NCBI GenBank assembly: GCA_934307695.1
Contig: CAKRCS010000010.1
Coordinates: 12,518 to 76,517, forward strand
Length of the DNA: 64,000 bases
DNA from: an uncultured Agathobacter sp.
Lineage (GTDB): Bacteria; Bacillota; Clostridia; Lachnospirales; Lachnospiraceae
Reading direction: 5' to 3'
Shown here: in pieces, positions 33,603 through 43,569 of the stretch
How the letters are laid out: every line of letters begins with the position of its first letter
Position numbering within the stretch: position 1 is the stretch's first letter
Notes under the pieces: model-generated
Told to the model about the DNA's origin: nothing
Database searches by the model: none
What the model saw: only the letters and a program-made list of their open reading frames with translations
Translations under genes and position numbers: made by a program

Positions 33603-35009
33603 TTATTTCTGCGCAGCCCCATCTTCCTGCTTTTCCTGTTTGGCCTCCGGCTTCTGCCCGTCTGCCGGTGCAGCGCCCTGTGCTTCTTCCTCCGCGAACT
33701 CGTCCAAAGGGGTGTAGCGCAGCGTGTTCGTGTCGAGATTTACGCCCCGCATTTTTACATAGTCAGAGGTTGGTGTCGGCAGCTTACGTCTCGCAAGTCC
33801 GTAGCGCACCAGCTTGCCTGCGATATAGTAGATAACCGCCATGATCGGTACGCCGAGGAGCATTCCGAAGAATCCCCAGATACCGCCGAATACAAGGATC
33901 GCAAACATAACCCAGAATGAGGACAATCCGGTGGAGTCACCTAAGATCTTCGGTCCGATGATGTTGCCATCCACCTGCTGCAGCACGATGATGAAAATGA
34001 GCAGATACAGTGCATGCCACGGACTTTGGATCACTACCAGCAGCAATGCCGGGATCGCTCCGATAAACGGTCCGAAGAACGGGATAATGTTCGTCACGCC
34101 GACAATAACTGCGACAAGGATCGGAGATGGTATATGCAGGATCAGGCATCCGACATAGCAGATTCCTCCGATGATCGCGGAATCTATGATCTTTCCGGTT
34201 ATGAAGCCACCGAAGATCGAGCTGGATTTGCGCACGGTATGCACGATGATGTTGCCTACGCGCGGGCGGAAAACCGCAAAAACGATCTTTTTGCTCTGTC
34301 CCTGCAGCGTCTCCTGAATGGACATGACATACGCGGCTACAAACAGTCCGATGACAAAGTTGACAATGACCTTGACCACACTGATCACACCGGTTGTGAT
34401 CGATGCGATAGAGGACTGGATGAGCGGGAGCAGATCCTCCTGCGCCCAGGTCTCCACATAGTTTGTGGCGTTGATCAGCACATCACTGAGCACAGCCGCA
34501 GCTTCACTATCGCCAAAATCACCTGCCTGGATAAAGCGCACCAGATTCTGTACCTGTCCCGGCAGCACTTCGATCAGCATTGCAATACTGCTGACTACCG
34601 ATGGTGCGATCGCAGCAATAAACAGCACGATGATCAGAAGCAGTACCAGTATGGCGCAGGCGATTCCAAGACCTCTTGACAGCTTTCTCGCCCGGCTCTC
34701 CTTCTTCATCCTTTTTCCAAAGAAGCGGAAAAACGTCCGTTCCCAGAACTTCATGATAGGGTTGAGCAGATATGCAACCACAAGACCGATGATGATCGGC
34801 TGTGCCGCCTTCATAACCTTGTTCCACGCATCCGCAAAGCCCTCATATCTTTGAATGATAAAGAAAAACAGGATACACGCGGCTATGGTCACAAACACCA
34901 TCAGCCCGATGCTGATATAAAAGCTCTTATGAAGTACGATCTTTTCACGGTCATCTTCCGTGATACGTTCGATCTGTGCACCTGTTTTTGGTTTTTTCGA
35001 TTCCGACAA
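33603..35009 (-). CDS. AI-2E family transporter (PF01594)
   Basis: A 468-residue membrane protein with about eight helices and the family landmarks: KVMKAAQPIIIGLVVAYLLNPIMKFWER near the N terminus, GFITGKIIDSAIIGGICYVGCLIL, and VTNIIPFFGPFIGAIPALLL plus QQVDGNIIGPKILGDSTGLSSFWV in the core. Family members export small molecules or exchange Na+/H+; the substrate here is unknown. The C-terminal ~60 residues are hydrophilic and Pro/Glu/Gln-rich. The start is TTG behind AAGGAGGG. It lies 13 bases after the hydratase gene. Confidence 0.9.
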   Translation of the reverse strand: MSESKKPKTGAQIERITEDDREKIVLHKSFYISIGLMVFVTIAACILFFFIIQRYEGFADAWNKVMKAAQPIIIGLVVAYLLNPIMKFWERTFFRFFGKRMKKESRARKLSRGLGIACAILVLLLIIVLFIAAIAPSVVSSIAMLIEVLPGQVQNLVRFIQAGDFGDSEAAAVLSDVLINATNYVETWAQEDLLPLIQSSIASITTGVISVVKVIVNFVIGLFVAAYVMSIQETLQGQSKKIVFAVFRPRVGNIIVHTVRKSSSIFGGFITGKIIDSAIIGGICYVGCLILHIPSPILVAVIVGVTNIIPFFGPFIGAIPALLLVVIQSPWHALYLLIFIIVLQQVDGNIIGPKILGDSTGLSSFWVMFAILVFGGIWGFFGMLLGVPIMAVIYYIAGKLVRYGLARRKLPTPTSDYVKMRGVNLDTNTLRYTPLDEFAEEEAQGAAPADGQKPEAKQEKQEDGAAQK

Positions 35010-35022
35010 TCACTTGCCCTCC

Positions 35023-37326
35023 TTATCCGCGATAATAATTGATCAGGCAGCCCTTCAGGATAATCTCCTGTTCGTCCGGCGTAAGCGCACCCATCTTGAG
35101 GGTAAACGGCTCAAGCTTTCCTTCCTTCACAACGTATGCCGTAAATTCTGTCGCACCGTCTGCGATAGCCTTGCGGATATCCGGCAGGAACAGATAGTCT
35201 AAGTTCCTGAACGGAAGCTCACCCTCATCAATGATGAACGGAAGCATTCCCCAGTTGATAAGGTTGGAGCGGTAACGCTTTGTCGCATATTCATTTGCGA
35301 TATTTGCCCAGCCGCCGAGTACCTTCTGGCAGGAAGCAGCCTGCTCACGCGCAGAGCCGTCGCCCGGCTTTACCGCGAAGATCGTGCTTCCGAAGCCGAT
35401 ATTGTCGCCGAGTCTGCCATCGTGGAAGTCCTTTTCCGGGAAAGCGGCTTTGATCGCCTGCATAACCGGGGCAACCTCCTCGAATGCCTTGCCCGGACAC
35501 TCATCTGCCTCTACTGCCTTCTGTGCCTTCTGGATCGCCTTTGCTCGTCCGACATACTCCGGATCTTTTCTGGACAATGCAAACTCTGCAAGTCCAAGCG
35601 GGTTGGAGCGGAAGGACGAGGTCTCACCGGACGGGATCAGCTCATCGGTCGTGGTTACCGGATCGTGGATCTCGGATACAACCTTCAGTACAAGATTCTC
35701 CGGAAGCGCACTCATTGCCGGCCAGTCCTTGATGTTTGGTCCAAACTGGATCTCCTGATTTGGATCGGCTACACCGTGGCTGTCAAATACACGGTTCTCG
35801 TAGATCGTCTTGTCAAAGAAATACTTCGGCTTGGTGTAGTTGACATCCATATCGGTCGCTGCGGTAAGGTAGCCCTTGTTTGCTGCGGTTGCTGCGATGG
35901 AACGTGCGTCCATAAGCGCAACGGAGGATACCTGTCCGTTCTGTACCTTGGAGCCTTCGCGGTTCGGGAAGTTTCTTGTGGAGTGACGGATGGAGAAGGC
36001 ATTGTTTGCCGGAGTATCTCCTGCTCCGAAGCACGGTCCGCAGAAAGCGGTCTTCACGATCGCGCCTGTCTCAAGAAGCTTTGCTACTGCGCCGTTCTTT
36101 ACAAGCTCCATGTAGATCGGTGTGGATGCCGGATATACGCTGAGCGTAAATTCGTCTGAGCCGATGGAGGCTCCCTTTAAGATGTCGGCAGCGTCACAGA
36201 TATTTTCAAATCCACCTCCGGCACAGCCTGCAATGATACCCTGATCAACATAGAGTCTGCCGTTGTGTACCTTGCTCTTTAGATCGAGCTTAACCTTGCC
36301 GTCGAAGCTGACTTCTGCGCGCTTCTCGCAGTCGTCGAGGATGTCGAGAAGGTTCGCGTTCAGCTCCTCGATCGTGTAGGTGTTGCTCGGATGGAACGGC
36401 ATTGCGATCATTGGCTTGATCTCGCTGAGGTTGATCTCGATAAAGCTGTCATAGTAAGCAATCTCGCCCGGATTTAACTCCTCAAAGTCATCCTCTCTGC
36501 CGTGGATCTCATAAAATTCCTTTACCTTGTCGTCGGTTCTCCAGATGGAGGACAGGCAGGTGGTCTCTGTGGTCATTACGTCCACACCGATTCTAAAGTC
36601 AACGCTTAAATTGGATACGCCCGGTCCGACAAACTCCATGACCTTGTTCTTTACAAAGCCCTTGTCGAATACCTCTCCGATGATCGCAAGCGCAACGTCC
36701 TGCGGGCCTACGCCCTTCATCGGCTCTCCGGTCAGATATACGCCGACAACCTCCGGCATATCCACATCATAGGTCTTGTTCAAAAGCTGTTTTACAAGCT
36801 CCGGACCGCCCTCTCCGATCGCCATTGTACCGAGTGCGCCGTAGCGGGTGTGGGAATCGGATCCGAGGATCATCTTGCCGCCGCCTGCGAGCATCTCGCG
36901 CGCATACTGGTGGATGACTGCCTGATGAGGCGGTACATAGACTCCGCCATACTTCTTGGCACAGGTAAGTCCAAACATATGGTCATCCTCGTTGATCGTT
37001 CCGCCGACTGCACAAAGGCTGTTGTGGCAGTTGGTAAGCACATACGGGATCGGGAATCTCTCAAGTCCCGAAGCTCTTGCTGTCTGTATGATTCCAACAA
37101 AGGTAATATCATGTGAGGTCAGTTTGTCGAATTTGATCTGCAGCTTGTCCATGTTGCCGGATGTGTTGTGCGCTGCCAGAATACCGTAAGCAATCGTATT
37201 TTTCTTTGCTTCTGCAGCGTTTACGTCCTTGCCCGTCCTGCTCTTTACAGCCGCTGGTGCTTCCGGTGACTGAATGACAACGTCCTTACCGTTGATAAGG
37301 TACGCGCCCTGTTCGTATAACTTCAT
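35023..37326 (-). CDS. Aconitase-family hydratase
   Basis: A 767-residue member of the aconitase superfamily. Substrate and cluster motifs are visible: [22 protein letters not shown] and the iron-sulfur ligands Cys in [12 protein letters not shown], then 60 residues, then CGPC in [10 protein letters not shown] (C-X60-C-X2-C). The C-terminal swivel domain includes [21 protein letters not shown] and [15 protein letters not shown]. It differs from housekeeping AcnA (GxCTN motif replaced by GCAGG) and is closer to YbhJ-like hydratases, so citrate may not be the substrate. It has its own promoter. The ATG at 37326 follows GGAGGTAAACACA; the longer frame upstream is not supported. Confidence 0.8.
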   Translation of the reverse strand: MKLYEQGAYLINGKDVVIQSPEAPAAVKSRTGKDVNAAEAKKNTIAYGILAAHNTSGNMDKLQIKFDKLTSHDITFVGIIQTARASGLERFPIPYVLTNCHNSLCAVGGTINEDDHMFGLTCAKKYGGVYVPPHQAVIHQYAREMLAGGGKMILGSDSHTRYGALGTMAIGEGGPELVKQLLNKTYDVDMPEVVGVYLTGEPMKGVGPQDVALAIIGEVFDKGFVKNKVMEFVGPGVSNLSVDFRIGVDVMTTETTCLSSIWRTDDKVKEFYEIHGREDDFEELNPGEIAYYDSFIEINLSEIKPMIAMPFHPSNTYTIEELNANLLDILDDCEKRAEVSFDGKVKLDLKSKVHNGRLYVDQGIIAGCAGGGFENICDAADILKGASIGSDEFTLSVYPASTPIYMELVKNGAVAKLLETGAIVKTAFCGPCFGAGDTPANNAFSIRHSTRNFPNREGSKVQNGQVSSVALMDARSIAATAANKGYLTAATDMDVNYTKPKYFFDKTIYENRVFDSHGVADPNQEIQFGPNIKDWPAMSALPENLVLKVVSEIHDPVTTTDELIPSGETSSFRSNPLGLAEFALSRKDPEYVGRAKAIQKAQKAVEADECPGKAFEEVAPVMQAIKAAFPEKDFHDGRLGDNIGFGSTIFAVKPGDGSAREQAASCQKVLGGWANIANEYATKRYRSNLINWGMLPFIIDEGELPFRNLDYLFLPDIRKAIADGATEFTAYVVKEGKLEPFTLKMGALTPDEQEIILKGCLINYYRG

Positions 37327-37365
37327 TGTGTTTACCTCCGTTATGATCGTTATATTTTTGGGTAT

Positions 37366-37394
37366 AGTATATCGTTTGCGGTTATTTTTATCAA
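37366..37394 (-). promoter_or_regulatory. Promoter of the hydratase gene
   Basis: On the minus strand: TTGATA, 17 bases, TATACT. The -35 overlaps the stop codon of the upstream histidine kinase gene. Confidence 0.6.
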
Positions 37395-38770
37395 GCAATT
37401 CCAAACGAAACCGTAATAATAAACAGGTCTCCGTCGATGGTCAGCGTAAATATGCCGCCCATCAGCTCGGTCAGGCTCTTTGTGATGGAAAGTCCAAGCC
37501 CGCTTCCCTCGGTCGTCCGGGAAGTCTCACCCCGGACAAAACGCTCGGTCAGAGCGCCGTTTGCCAGATCTCCCTGATAGACGTTCTTGGATATGTTCTT
37601 CATGGTAAAAACAGCTTTGTCCTTCTCCACGCCAAGTTCAACATAGACGCGCGTTTTTTCAAGCGCATATTTTGCCGCGTTGGTGTACAGATTCTCGATC
37701 GCGCGGTAGAGCTGCCGTCCATCAGCCCGGATGTAGACCGGATCGTGCGGAAGCTTCGTCACGATCGTCAGGTTTCTCGCCTCGAAACGCTCGTTGAACT
37801 CGCCGCCGGTCTGGCACAAAAGCTCCACAAAGTCGATACGCTGCATATCGAGCTTCACATTGCCGGAGCTGATCTTGGATGCCTCCACCAGATCCTCGGT
37901 AAGCTGCTTCAGCCGCTGGGATTTATCGTCCAGAATGCGGATGTACTTCTGCGCATTTTCGTTGTCGATCTCCTCCCGCTTTAGCAGGTCGACATAATTG
38001 ACAATGGATGTGAGCGGTGTCTTGATGTCGTGCGACACGTTTGTGATGAGGTCAGCTTTCATGCGCTCGTTGCGGATGCTCTTTGCAAGTGCTTCGCTCA
38101 TGCCGTCGCGGATGTGGTTGACCGCCTCCGCCATATTCTTCTCCGTCCCGTGAAACTCCTCCACCGCAAGTGTGGTGTCCAGTGCGCCGGCCGCGATCGC
38201 CTCGATCGCATCACAGATCTTCCGCTGCTCCCGCGCTTTTCTTGAGACCGGCTGATGCCGCTGCTGTGCCTCCATGCGCTCGGATATTTTGGAATAAATG
38301 GTGTACAAAAGCGTTCTTGTATACAGTATATTTGCCTTGGAGCGGCGTATGATGCTTAAGTAAAATGTCAGAAAGATGATGTCAAACAGATATGCCAGCG
38401 TTCCGGCAGCCACTAAAAGTCCTGCCAGCTCAAACTGCTGCCCTCTCAGGCGGATCGTATAGCGCAGCAGCAGCCATATCACAACAACGAATAGGACAAC
38501 AAAAACATCACCGTACACCTTGTCGATCGGGTGAAAAAATACTTCTTTTTCATCCTCGTCCCGGTATCCGGATACATTTGTCAGGTAGGCGAGCGCGATA
38601 AACGTGCCGACCAGCCCGATGACGGACAACATGCTGAATGCCATCAGGTATTCCATCTCATGCGCCCGCACCAGCGTATCCATCACAAACAGGCTGCAGA
38701 TCACCATGATCATGAACATCTGATGCAAAACTGCTGCAAATAGCTTTCTCCCCAGCGTGTATTTCTTCAT
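37391..38770 (-). CDS. Membrane sensor histidine kinase
   Basis: A 459-residue kinase with five to six N-terminal membrane helices and almost no extracellular loop, a HAMP-like segment, the HisKA site [20 protein letters not shown] (phosphorylated His), N-box [15 protein letters not shown] and G-boxes ending [12 protein letters not shown]. This build resembles VanS- or BceS-like sensors that read envelope stress or a partner protein. It is four bases behind the response regulator gene. The start at 38770 ([12 protein letters not shown]) is internal to a longer frame that would overlap the regulator. Confidence 0.9.
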   Translation of the reverse strand: MKKYTLGRKLFAAVLHQMFMIMVICSLFVMDTLVRAHEMEYLMAFSMLSVIGLVGTFIALAYLTNVSGYRDEDEKEVFFHPIDKVYGDVFVVLFVVVIWLLLRYTIRLRGQQFELAGLLVAAGTLAYLFDIIFLTFYLSIIRRSKANILYTRTLLYTIYSKISERMEAQQRHQPVSRKAREQRKICDAIEAIAAGALDTTLAVEEFHGTEKNMAEAVNHIRDGMSEALAKSIRNERMKADLITNVSHDIKTPLTSIVNYVDLLKREEIDNENAQKYIRILDDKSQRLKQLTEDLVEASKISSGNVKLDMQRIDFVELLCQTGGEFNERFEARNLTIVTKLPHDPVYIRADGRQLYRAIENLYTNAAKYALEKTRVYVELGVEKDKAVFTMKNISKNVYQGDLANGALTERFVRGETSRTTEGSGLGLSITKSLTELMGGIFTLTIDGDLFIITVSFGIA

Positions 38771-38774
38771 AGTA

Positions 38775-39464
38775 TTAAGCCTCGATCTTGTATCCGACTC
38801 CCCATACAACCTTTAGGTATCTTGGGTCTTTGGGATTGATTTCTATTTTCTCGCGGATGTGGCGGATATGTACGGCAACCGTGTTGTCTGCCCCAATCGC
38901 CTCCTCGTTCCAGATGCTCTCGTAGATCTGGTTGATCGAGAACACTTTGCCTTTGTTCTTGATAAGCAAGAGCAGAATGTTGTACTCGATCGGTGTCAGC
39001 TTGACCTCCTCGCCGTCCACACATACCTTTTTCAGCGTATCATTGATGGTAAGTCCTCTGACCTCGTAGACCTCCTCCGCCGCTGCGTTCGCCTGATTGG
39101 AAAAGGTCGTATAGCGCCGGAGCTGGGATTTGACTCTCGCAACCAGCTCAAGCGGGTTGAATGGCTTGGTGATGTAATCGTCCGCGCCGACGTTCAAGCC
39201 GAGGATCTTGTCCGTATCCTCCGCCTTGGCGGACAGGATAATGATCGGGATGCTGCTCTCCTTGCGGATCTGCAGTGTAGCGCGCACGCCGTCTAGCTTC
39301 GGCATCATCACATCTATGATCATCAGATCGATCTTTTTCTCCTTCATCATGGCAACCGCCTGCTCGCCGTCATACGCCTTGCAGACCTCGTAGCCCTCCT
39401 GAAGCAGATAGATTTCGATCGCATCTACAATTTCTTTGTCGTCATCACATACTAAGATCGTCAC
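38775..39464 (-). CDS. OmpR/PhoB-type response regulator
   Basis: A 229-residue regulator. The receiver has acidic pocket DDDKE near the N terminus, phospho-acceptor Asp in LMIIDVMMPKLDG and the conserved Lys in DYITKPFNPLELVARV. The winged-helix output domain reads LTPIEYNILLLLIKNKGKVFSINQIYESIWNEE...NTVAVHIRHIREKIE. The start is GTG. It lies three bases from the coiled-coil gene and four from its kinase, so the three genes are one unit. Confidence 0.95.
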   Translation of the reverse strand: MTILVCDDDKEIVDAIEIYLLQEGYEVCKAYDGEQAVAMMKEKKIDLMIIDVMMPKLDGVRATLQIRKESSIPIIILSAKAEDTDKILGLNVGADDYITKPFNPLELVARVKSQLRRYTTFSNQANAAAEEVYEVRGLTINDTLKKVCVDGEEVKLTPIEYNILLLLIKNKGKVFSINQIYESIWNEEAIGADNTVAVHIRHIREKIEINPKDPRYLKVVWGVGYKIEA

Positions 39465-39467
39465 GGT

Positions 39468-40223
39468 TTATTCCTTTCTGTGTGCATTGCCAAATGCCTT
39501 GCGGAAAAAGGACTTCTCCTCCTCCGGTGCATTCTTTGCCGGTTTGTTCTGGTTTGCTGTCTCTTCCTGCTTTGGTTCGTCCCCATCCGGTTCTTCCCCG
39601 GTGTCCTCTTTTTCTTCTGCAAGTCCGAGCTTTTCAAGATACTCTTTATTGACGCGAACCTCCGTTTTGCGGTTTGCGTAGATGGATGCCTTATTTTCCG
39701 GCGTTTTTCCTTCTCTGCGCTCTTTTTCCTTCTCGATCTCGCGATTGCGGTCCTCGATAAGCTTTAGGTATTTATCGGTATCGACGAGATCCTGAAGCTG
39801 GGATTTCAGCTCAAGCTGGTTCGTCTTTACAGTATGTTCTTCCTCCTTCAGCTTGCGGGCAAGCTCCTCGCAGATCGTCTCGACTGCGCTTGATGCCATG
39901 CGCATGATCTCCTGCGTGTGGCTCAACGCTTCATCCGTATACATGACAGATGCCGCGTAGATGTCCTCCGCCTTGTGGTTGGCGTTGCGGATGATCTCCT
40001 CGCCGTGCTTCTGAAATTCGCGCTCCGCGTGATCCCTACTCTGTGTGGTAAGCTCGTACTCATCCATGATCGCGTACATGCCCTTGTTCAGCTCGGATAG
40101 CAGATCGACCATCTCCTGTTTGTCGACGATCACCTTGCCCGGCTGCCCGCTTACCGGTTCACTTTTGGATAGCATAACGTGCAGGCTTCGTAATACTTTT
40201 TCTACATTGTCTTGTGCACTCAT
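39468..40223 (-). CDS. Coiled-coil protein in the two-component operon
   Basis: A 251-residue soluble protein, mostly helical. Residues ~60-175 form a long coiled coil (TQSRDHAEREFQKHGEEIIRNANHKAEDIYAASVMYTDEALSHTQEIMRMASSAVETICEEL...LVDTDKYLKLIEDRNREIEKEKERREGK), and the tail is acidic and Pro/Glu-rich with a basic end (FFRKAFGNAHRKE). It has no signal peptide. The pattern recalls DivIVA-like or V-ATPase-subunit-H-like coiled coils, but I do not recognise the family. First gene of the regulator-kinase operon. Confidence 0.7.
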   Translation of the reverse strand: MSAQDNVEKVLRSLHVMLSKSEPVSGQPGKVIVDKQEMVDLLSELNKGMYAIMDEYELTTQSRDHAEREFQKHGEEIIRNANHKAEDIYAASVMYTDEALSHTQEIMRMASSAVETICEELARKLKEEEHTVKTNQLELKSQLQDLVDTDKYLKLIEDRNREIEKEKERREGKTPENKASIYANRKTEVRVNKEYLEKLGLAEEKEDTGEEPDGDEPKQEETANQNKPAKNAPEEEKSFFRKAFGNAHRKE

Positions 40224-40244
40224 TTTTTTAACTCCTGATCGTTC

Positions 40245-40976
40245 TTAATCATGCCGTTCGTCCGCGTTGGTGTAGCATTCGCAAAAGCGCGCGGAAAATG
40301 ACGGCTCTCTGCCTCCTGCGTATAGATGGGAGGTGTCCCCGAAGCCGCTGACGCGGAAGGATGCGATGCCTTCCCGCCGTTCTTCCGTGATCGCGGTCGT
40401 GACCGAGGTCGGCGCCGCGCAGAAATTATGCCACAGGATCATCGGTGATACATGTGCAAGATGACTGACCAGCACACATTCCAGTCCAAAATGGCAGAAG
40501 AATACCAGCGTGTCGTTGTTGGGCTTCTCCGCCCGGTAATAGTTGCCTTCCCGCACATATCCGTGCCCGGCGAGCAGTCCGTCGAGGCTTTTACATACCA
40601 TGTCGTAGGTTTCTCTCACATGCCCCTGCCGCATGATCTCAGTGTCCGCCCATGTGTCTACGTCGTAATATTTCGGCTCTGTTGTCCAGTCCTGCGGGAG
40701 CCAGTCCCAGCAGACGGGTGACAGTGCTTCGCTGTCCGGACGGTAGATCTTTGGTGGAAATTCCTGCAGCCAGTCCATCGTCTCGGCGGTTCTTCCGAGC
40801 CTTTTTAGGGTGCAGGATGCGGTGTCCTGTGCTCGTCCGAGCGGGGACACATAGAAGTCCCTGACTTCGAGCCTGCAGATGCGGTCTGCGACCAGCTCGG
40901 CTTCTTTCCAGCCTGTTTCGGTTAATGTATCGTGTTCATAGTCCGGATCTCCATGCCGGACGATTACCAGTCTCAT
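40245..40976 (-). CDS. Histidine phosphatase family protein
   Basis: A 243-residue protein starting MRLVIVRHGDPDYEHDTLTETGWKEAE, the RHG motif of the phosphoglycerate-mutase/histidine phosphatase superfamily, with LGRAQDTA (second Arg) and a late His (VFFCHFGLECV). The substrate is unknown. It precedes the coiled-coil gene by 21 bases and may be the first gene of that operon. Confidence 0.85.
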   Translation of the reverse strand: MRLVIVRHGDPDYEHDTLTETGWKEAELVADRICRLEVRDFYVSPLGRAQDTASCTLKRLGRTAETMDWLQEFPPKIYRPDSEALSPVCWDWLPQDWTTEPKYYDVDTWADTEIMRQGHVRETYDMVCKSLDGLLAGHGYVREGNYYRAEKPNNDTLVFFCHFGLECVLVSHLAHVSPMILWHNFCAAPTSVTTAITEERREGIASFRVSGFGDTSHLYAGGREPSFSARFCECYTNADERHD

Positions 40977-41004
40977 AGTGTGCCTCCTGTTTCTAATCTA
41001 TAAT

Positions 41005-41549
41005 GGTTGGCTGCGGGTTTATTTATATTGTATACATGATGCAGCGTATTTTGGTGCTGCTCCTTTTGGGAAAAAGCACCACCGCAAATTGCGAAATTCT
41101 AGTACAACCGTCCGGCGGTTTATTTATAAGTTCTGTCTTTTATAGGTTTGAGCACTCCAGCCCGGCGGTTCGCGGCAGAAAGACTTGCAATTCGAGAACT
41201 TTTGTGTTCTTCTTGCGGGCGGATTTTGGGAAATGTGAGCATGCCCTTCATCTGTTTGAGCTAGCCGTGTTGCTATATAGAAATCGTACATAGCGAGTTT
41301 TGAAGGGCATGCTCTAATATCAACTTCACAAAAACGCCCGCTTAGAAGAACTAAAAAGTTTGAGTGCAATCTTTCTGCCACGGACAGTCGGGCGTGGAGT
41401 GTCAAAGCCAACAAAAGACACAACCCTATCACCGCCGGAACGGTTGAAAGAATTTCTGCAATTTTTGTGGAATCGCTTTTTCTAAAAGGAGCAGCGTCAA
41501 AATACGATTTCACGATGATAACTCGAGAATATAAATAAATCCCGCAACC
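41005..41549. repeat. About 545-bp interrupted palindrome centred near 41277
   Basis: Two arms of about 270 bases are inverted copies of each other, by eye roughly 70% identical, with almost no loop. The centre is the self-complementary CTATATAG (41273-41280). Perfect blocks include GAGCATGCCCTTCA (41237-41250 with 41301-41314), GCTGCTCCTTTT, GGCAGAAAGA and TTTATTTATATT near both ends. Short open frames exist on both strands but mirror each other and carry no recognisable domain. A transcript of either strand would fold into a very long hairpin. It lies between the phosphatase promoter region and tRNA-Pro and has no other gene. Confidence 0.85.
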
Positions 41550-41563
41550 TCTAGTCTACAACA

Positions 41564-41578
41564 AAGGCAGGCGTTGCC
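41564..41578 (-). terminator. Possible weak terminator of tRNA-Pro
   Basis: Short stem AGGCA/TGCCT followed on the minus strand by TTGTTG. Weak; read-through into the palindrome is possible. Confidence 0.3.
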
Positions 41579-41592
41579 TCCCGGATAATCAG

Positions 41593-41667
41593 TCGGGATA
41601 ACAGGATTCGAACCTGCGACCTCACGGCCCCCAGCCGTGCGCTCTAACCAAACTGAGCCACATCCCG
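41593..41667 (-). tRNA. tRNA-Pro (anticodon GGG)
   Basis: On the minus strand, acceptor CGGGATG pairs with the 3' TATCCCG end. The anticodon arm is CACGG-CTGGGGG-CCGTG, giving GGG at positions 34-36, and the T arm contains GGTTCGAATCC. CCA is not encoded. Confidence 0.93.
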
Positions 41668-41713
41668 ATAACCTGTCTGCATAGTGCAAACAGGATTGTA
41701 TATTTCATAGAAA

Positions 41714-41742
41714 AACATAGCAGACATTCGGGAACATTGCAA
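41714..41742 (-). promoter_or_regulatory. Promoter of tRNA-Pro
   Basis: On the minus strand: TTGCAA, 17 bases, TATGTT, about 47 bases before the tRNA. Confidence 0.45.
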
Positions 41743-41772
41743 CCGGATGTGCGTATGGATTTTGCATCTTTT

Positions 41773-43119
41773 TTATAATCCATCCAAGTTCAGGTTCACG
41801 ATCAGTTTTCCTATTTTCTGCTCCTTCAAAAGATAGCTCATATAGATTGGAAGATATGTCACTGCTCCCTCCTGTTCTACATTAGCGGCAGAAAATACAT
41901 AAGCCTTCTCGATATGATAATCAGGGATTTTCATAAAATTATCTAACGCTTTGTGTACCTTATAGGATTGCCCGGATTTTACCTCGATCGGAACAGCTTT
42001 TCCCCCGATCTCGATCAGCGCATCCAATTCCCCTATATTCTTCTTTTTGCAAAAATACGGTTCAAATCCATTCGCCGTTAATTGCTGCACAACTGCATTT
42101 TCAAAATGAGCGCCGTTATTTACTTCGCCATTCTTATTAATTAATTCTATTTTTGTTTCTGCCGGATATTCACTGGTAAGCAATCCCGTGTCATTGGAAA
42201 AAAGCCGGAATACATTGCTGCTTTTACTTGCCTTAAGAGGAATGACCGGAGCCTCTACATTATAAACAGGCAGAACGACACCGGCATCTTTTAACCATAA
42301 AAAGCTGTTCTCATACCGGTCGAACTTCAACTCCTTATCCAGCATTGTAAAAACAAATTTCTTATTCTGTTTATTTAATTCTGCCGGAATGACATCGTAT
42401 ATGGATATCAGCTTCAGCTTCTTGTCCTCTCTCTCGTATTGGGAAAAATCCTCTTTGTACAACGCTACTATGTCTCTTTGTACTTTATCAACCTCGCGGA
42501 TATCCTTTGTAGCAATATAAGTTTTTACAGCATCCGGCATTCCACCGACAATAAGATATATAAAAAACAGTGATAATAATTTTTGATGTATAAATTCATC
42601 CACCGGCTGACAGGTTTCAAATTTCTCTTTTAGCATGTCTAGCGTTATATTCGATACGTTATTTGCCACCATAAACTCTTCAAAGTCCATAGGATACATC
42701 CTAAGAACCGTCAAATATCCAACCGGAACTGATGCAATTCCTTTAAGTTCCACCCCCAGCAGGGAACCGCTCATCACATATTTAAAGCTGCCTTCCTCTA
42801 CAAGAAATTTTATCTTTGTCACTATTTCCGGACATTTTTGGATTTCATCAAAAAAGACTATCGTTTCCTGCGGTTTGCAGTCTTCCGGCATGATCATCTT
42901 CAATTTCACCAGAAAATCTTCCGCACTCATTTTTGCATTAAGGTAATCAACCATATCCGGCTGATCTATAAAATTGATTTCAAACTTAGTGTATCCGCTT
43001 TTGGCAATTTCTTCCCTTATAAGCCAAGTTTTACCGATCTGCCTTGCGCCTATCACCAACAATGCCTTGTTAGAATTTTTCATCCATTCTTCTATGGTGA
43101 TTGAATCTTTTCTATACAT
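41773..43119 (-). CDS. AAA_14/DUF4143 ATPase
   Basis: A 448-residue protein. The AAA_14 domain has Walker A VIGARQIGKTWL and Walker B ETIVFFDEIQKC, then VMSGSLLGVELKGIASVPVGYLTVLRMYPMDFEEF. The C-terminal DUF4143 nuclease-like region includes FENAVVQQLTANGFEPYFCKKKNIGELDALIEIGGKAVPIEVKSG, with the E...D...EvK pattern of PD-(D/E)XK nucleases. The role of these common ATPases is unclear; they are often in mobile or defence-like contexts. Start at 43119 is fixed by AAGGAGGG eight bases upstream; the eight-residue longer frame starts inside the ribosome-binding region. Confidence 0.85.
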   Translation of the reverse strand: MYRKDSITIEEWMKNSNKALLVIGARQIGKTWLIREEIAKSGYTKFEINFIDQPDMVDYLNAKMSAEDFLVKLKMIMPEDCKPQETIVFFDEIQKCPEIVTKIKFLVEEGSFKYVMSGSLLGVELKGIASVPVGYLTVLRMYPMDFEEFMVANNVSNITLDMLKEKFETCQPVDEFIHQKLLSLFFIYLIVGGMPDAVKTYIATKDIREVDKVQRDIVALYKEDFSQYEREDKKLKLISIYDVIPAELNKQNKKFVFTMLDKELKFDRYENSFLWLKDAGVVLPVYNVEAPVIPLKASKSSNVFRLFSNDTGLLTSEYPAETKIELINKNGEVNNGAHFENAVVQQLTANGFEPYFCKKKNIGELDALIEIGGKAVPIEVKSGQSYKVHKALDNFMKIPDYHIEKAYVFSAANVEQEGAVTYLPIYMSYLLKEQKIGKLIVNLNLDGL

Positions 43120-43153
43120 AATCTCTGCCCTCCTTTTTAACAATATATCTTTT

Positions 43154-43265
43154 GCCCCGTTTTTTCAACATAATTTATGTGATTTTGCCCCGTTTTTTGT
43201 TGTTATTATAGATATTTTTGCCCCGTTTTTCTAAAATATTTCTTGTAGAACAATTCTTTGCCCCG
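43154..43265. repeat. Four direct repeats upstream of the AAA_14 gene
   Basis: TTTGCCCCG(T-run) occurs at 43154-43159, 43187-43192, 43220-43225 and 43260-43265 (core GCCCCG positions). The first three are spaced exactly 33 bases apart, the fourth 40. On the gene's strand the motif is A-run plus CGGGGCAAA. The nearest copy lies about 35 bases before the start codon. This looks like an operator array or a regulatory repeat, not CRISPR. Confidence 0.75.
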
Positions 43266-43349
43266 AAATTGCAATAAGAATAGCGCGGCATAAAGCAAAA
43301 AACAGATGAAAGTCTTTACACGCTTCCATCTGCTTCAATATACCTAATT

Positions 43350-43535
43350 TTATTTGACTGCCATATATAGCATCAAGGATAGCTCTATCTCATCTTCATC
43401 CATCATTCCAGTCTCTTTAAAACCTTTGTTCTTATATAAATTTAATGCATGAATATTGTCCATATTACAGGTTAATGTTACTTTGTCCGATGCTCCAAAG
43501 GGTTTCGTTTTAATGTACTCAATCGTCAGATCCAA
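43350..43535 (-). pseudogene. C-terminal fragment of a GNAT acetyltransferase
   Basis: The 61 residues (MDLTIEYIKTKPFGASDKVTLTCNMDNIHALNLYKNKGFKETG) match only the end of a GNAT domain, including the N-x-x-A-x-x-x-Y-x-x-x-G-F motif. The acetyl-CoA binding loop is missing and a stop codon lies just upstream, so it is a remnant. Confidence 0.65.
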
Positions 43536-43569
43536 TGCAATACTTCCATACTAATAAGTTGTGAAATTC

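Noticed and set aside
41003..41513. Protein-coding genes within the palindrome on either strand
   Set aside because: The two longest frames are mirror-related products of the inverted repeat, lack ribosome-binding sites and show no domain.
43154..43265. CRISPR array
   Set aside because: The repeated core is only about 9-14 bases with short A+T-rich spacers of related sequence, and no cas genes are present.
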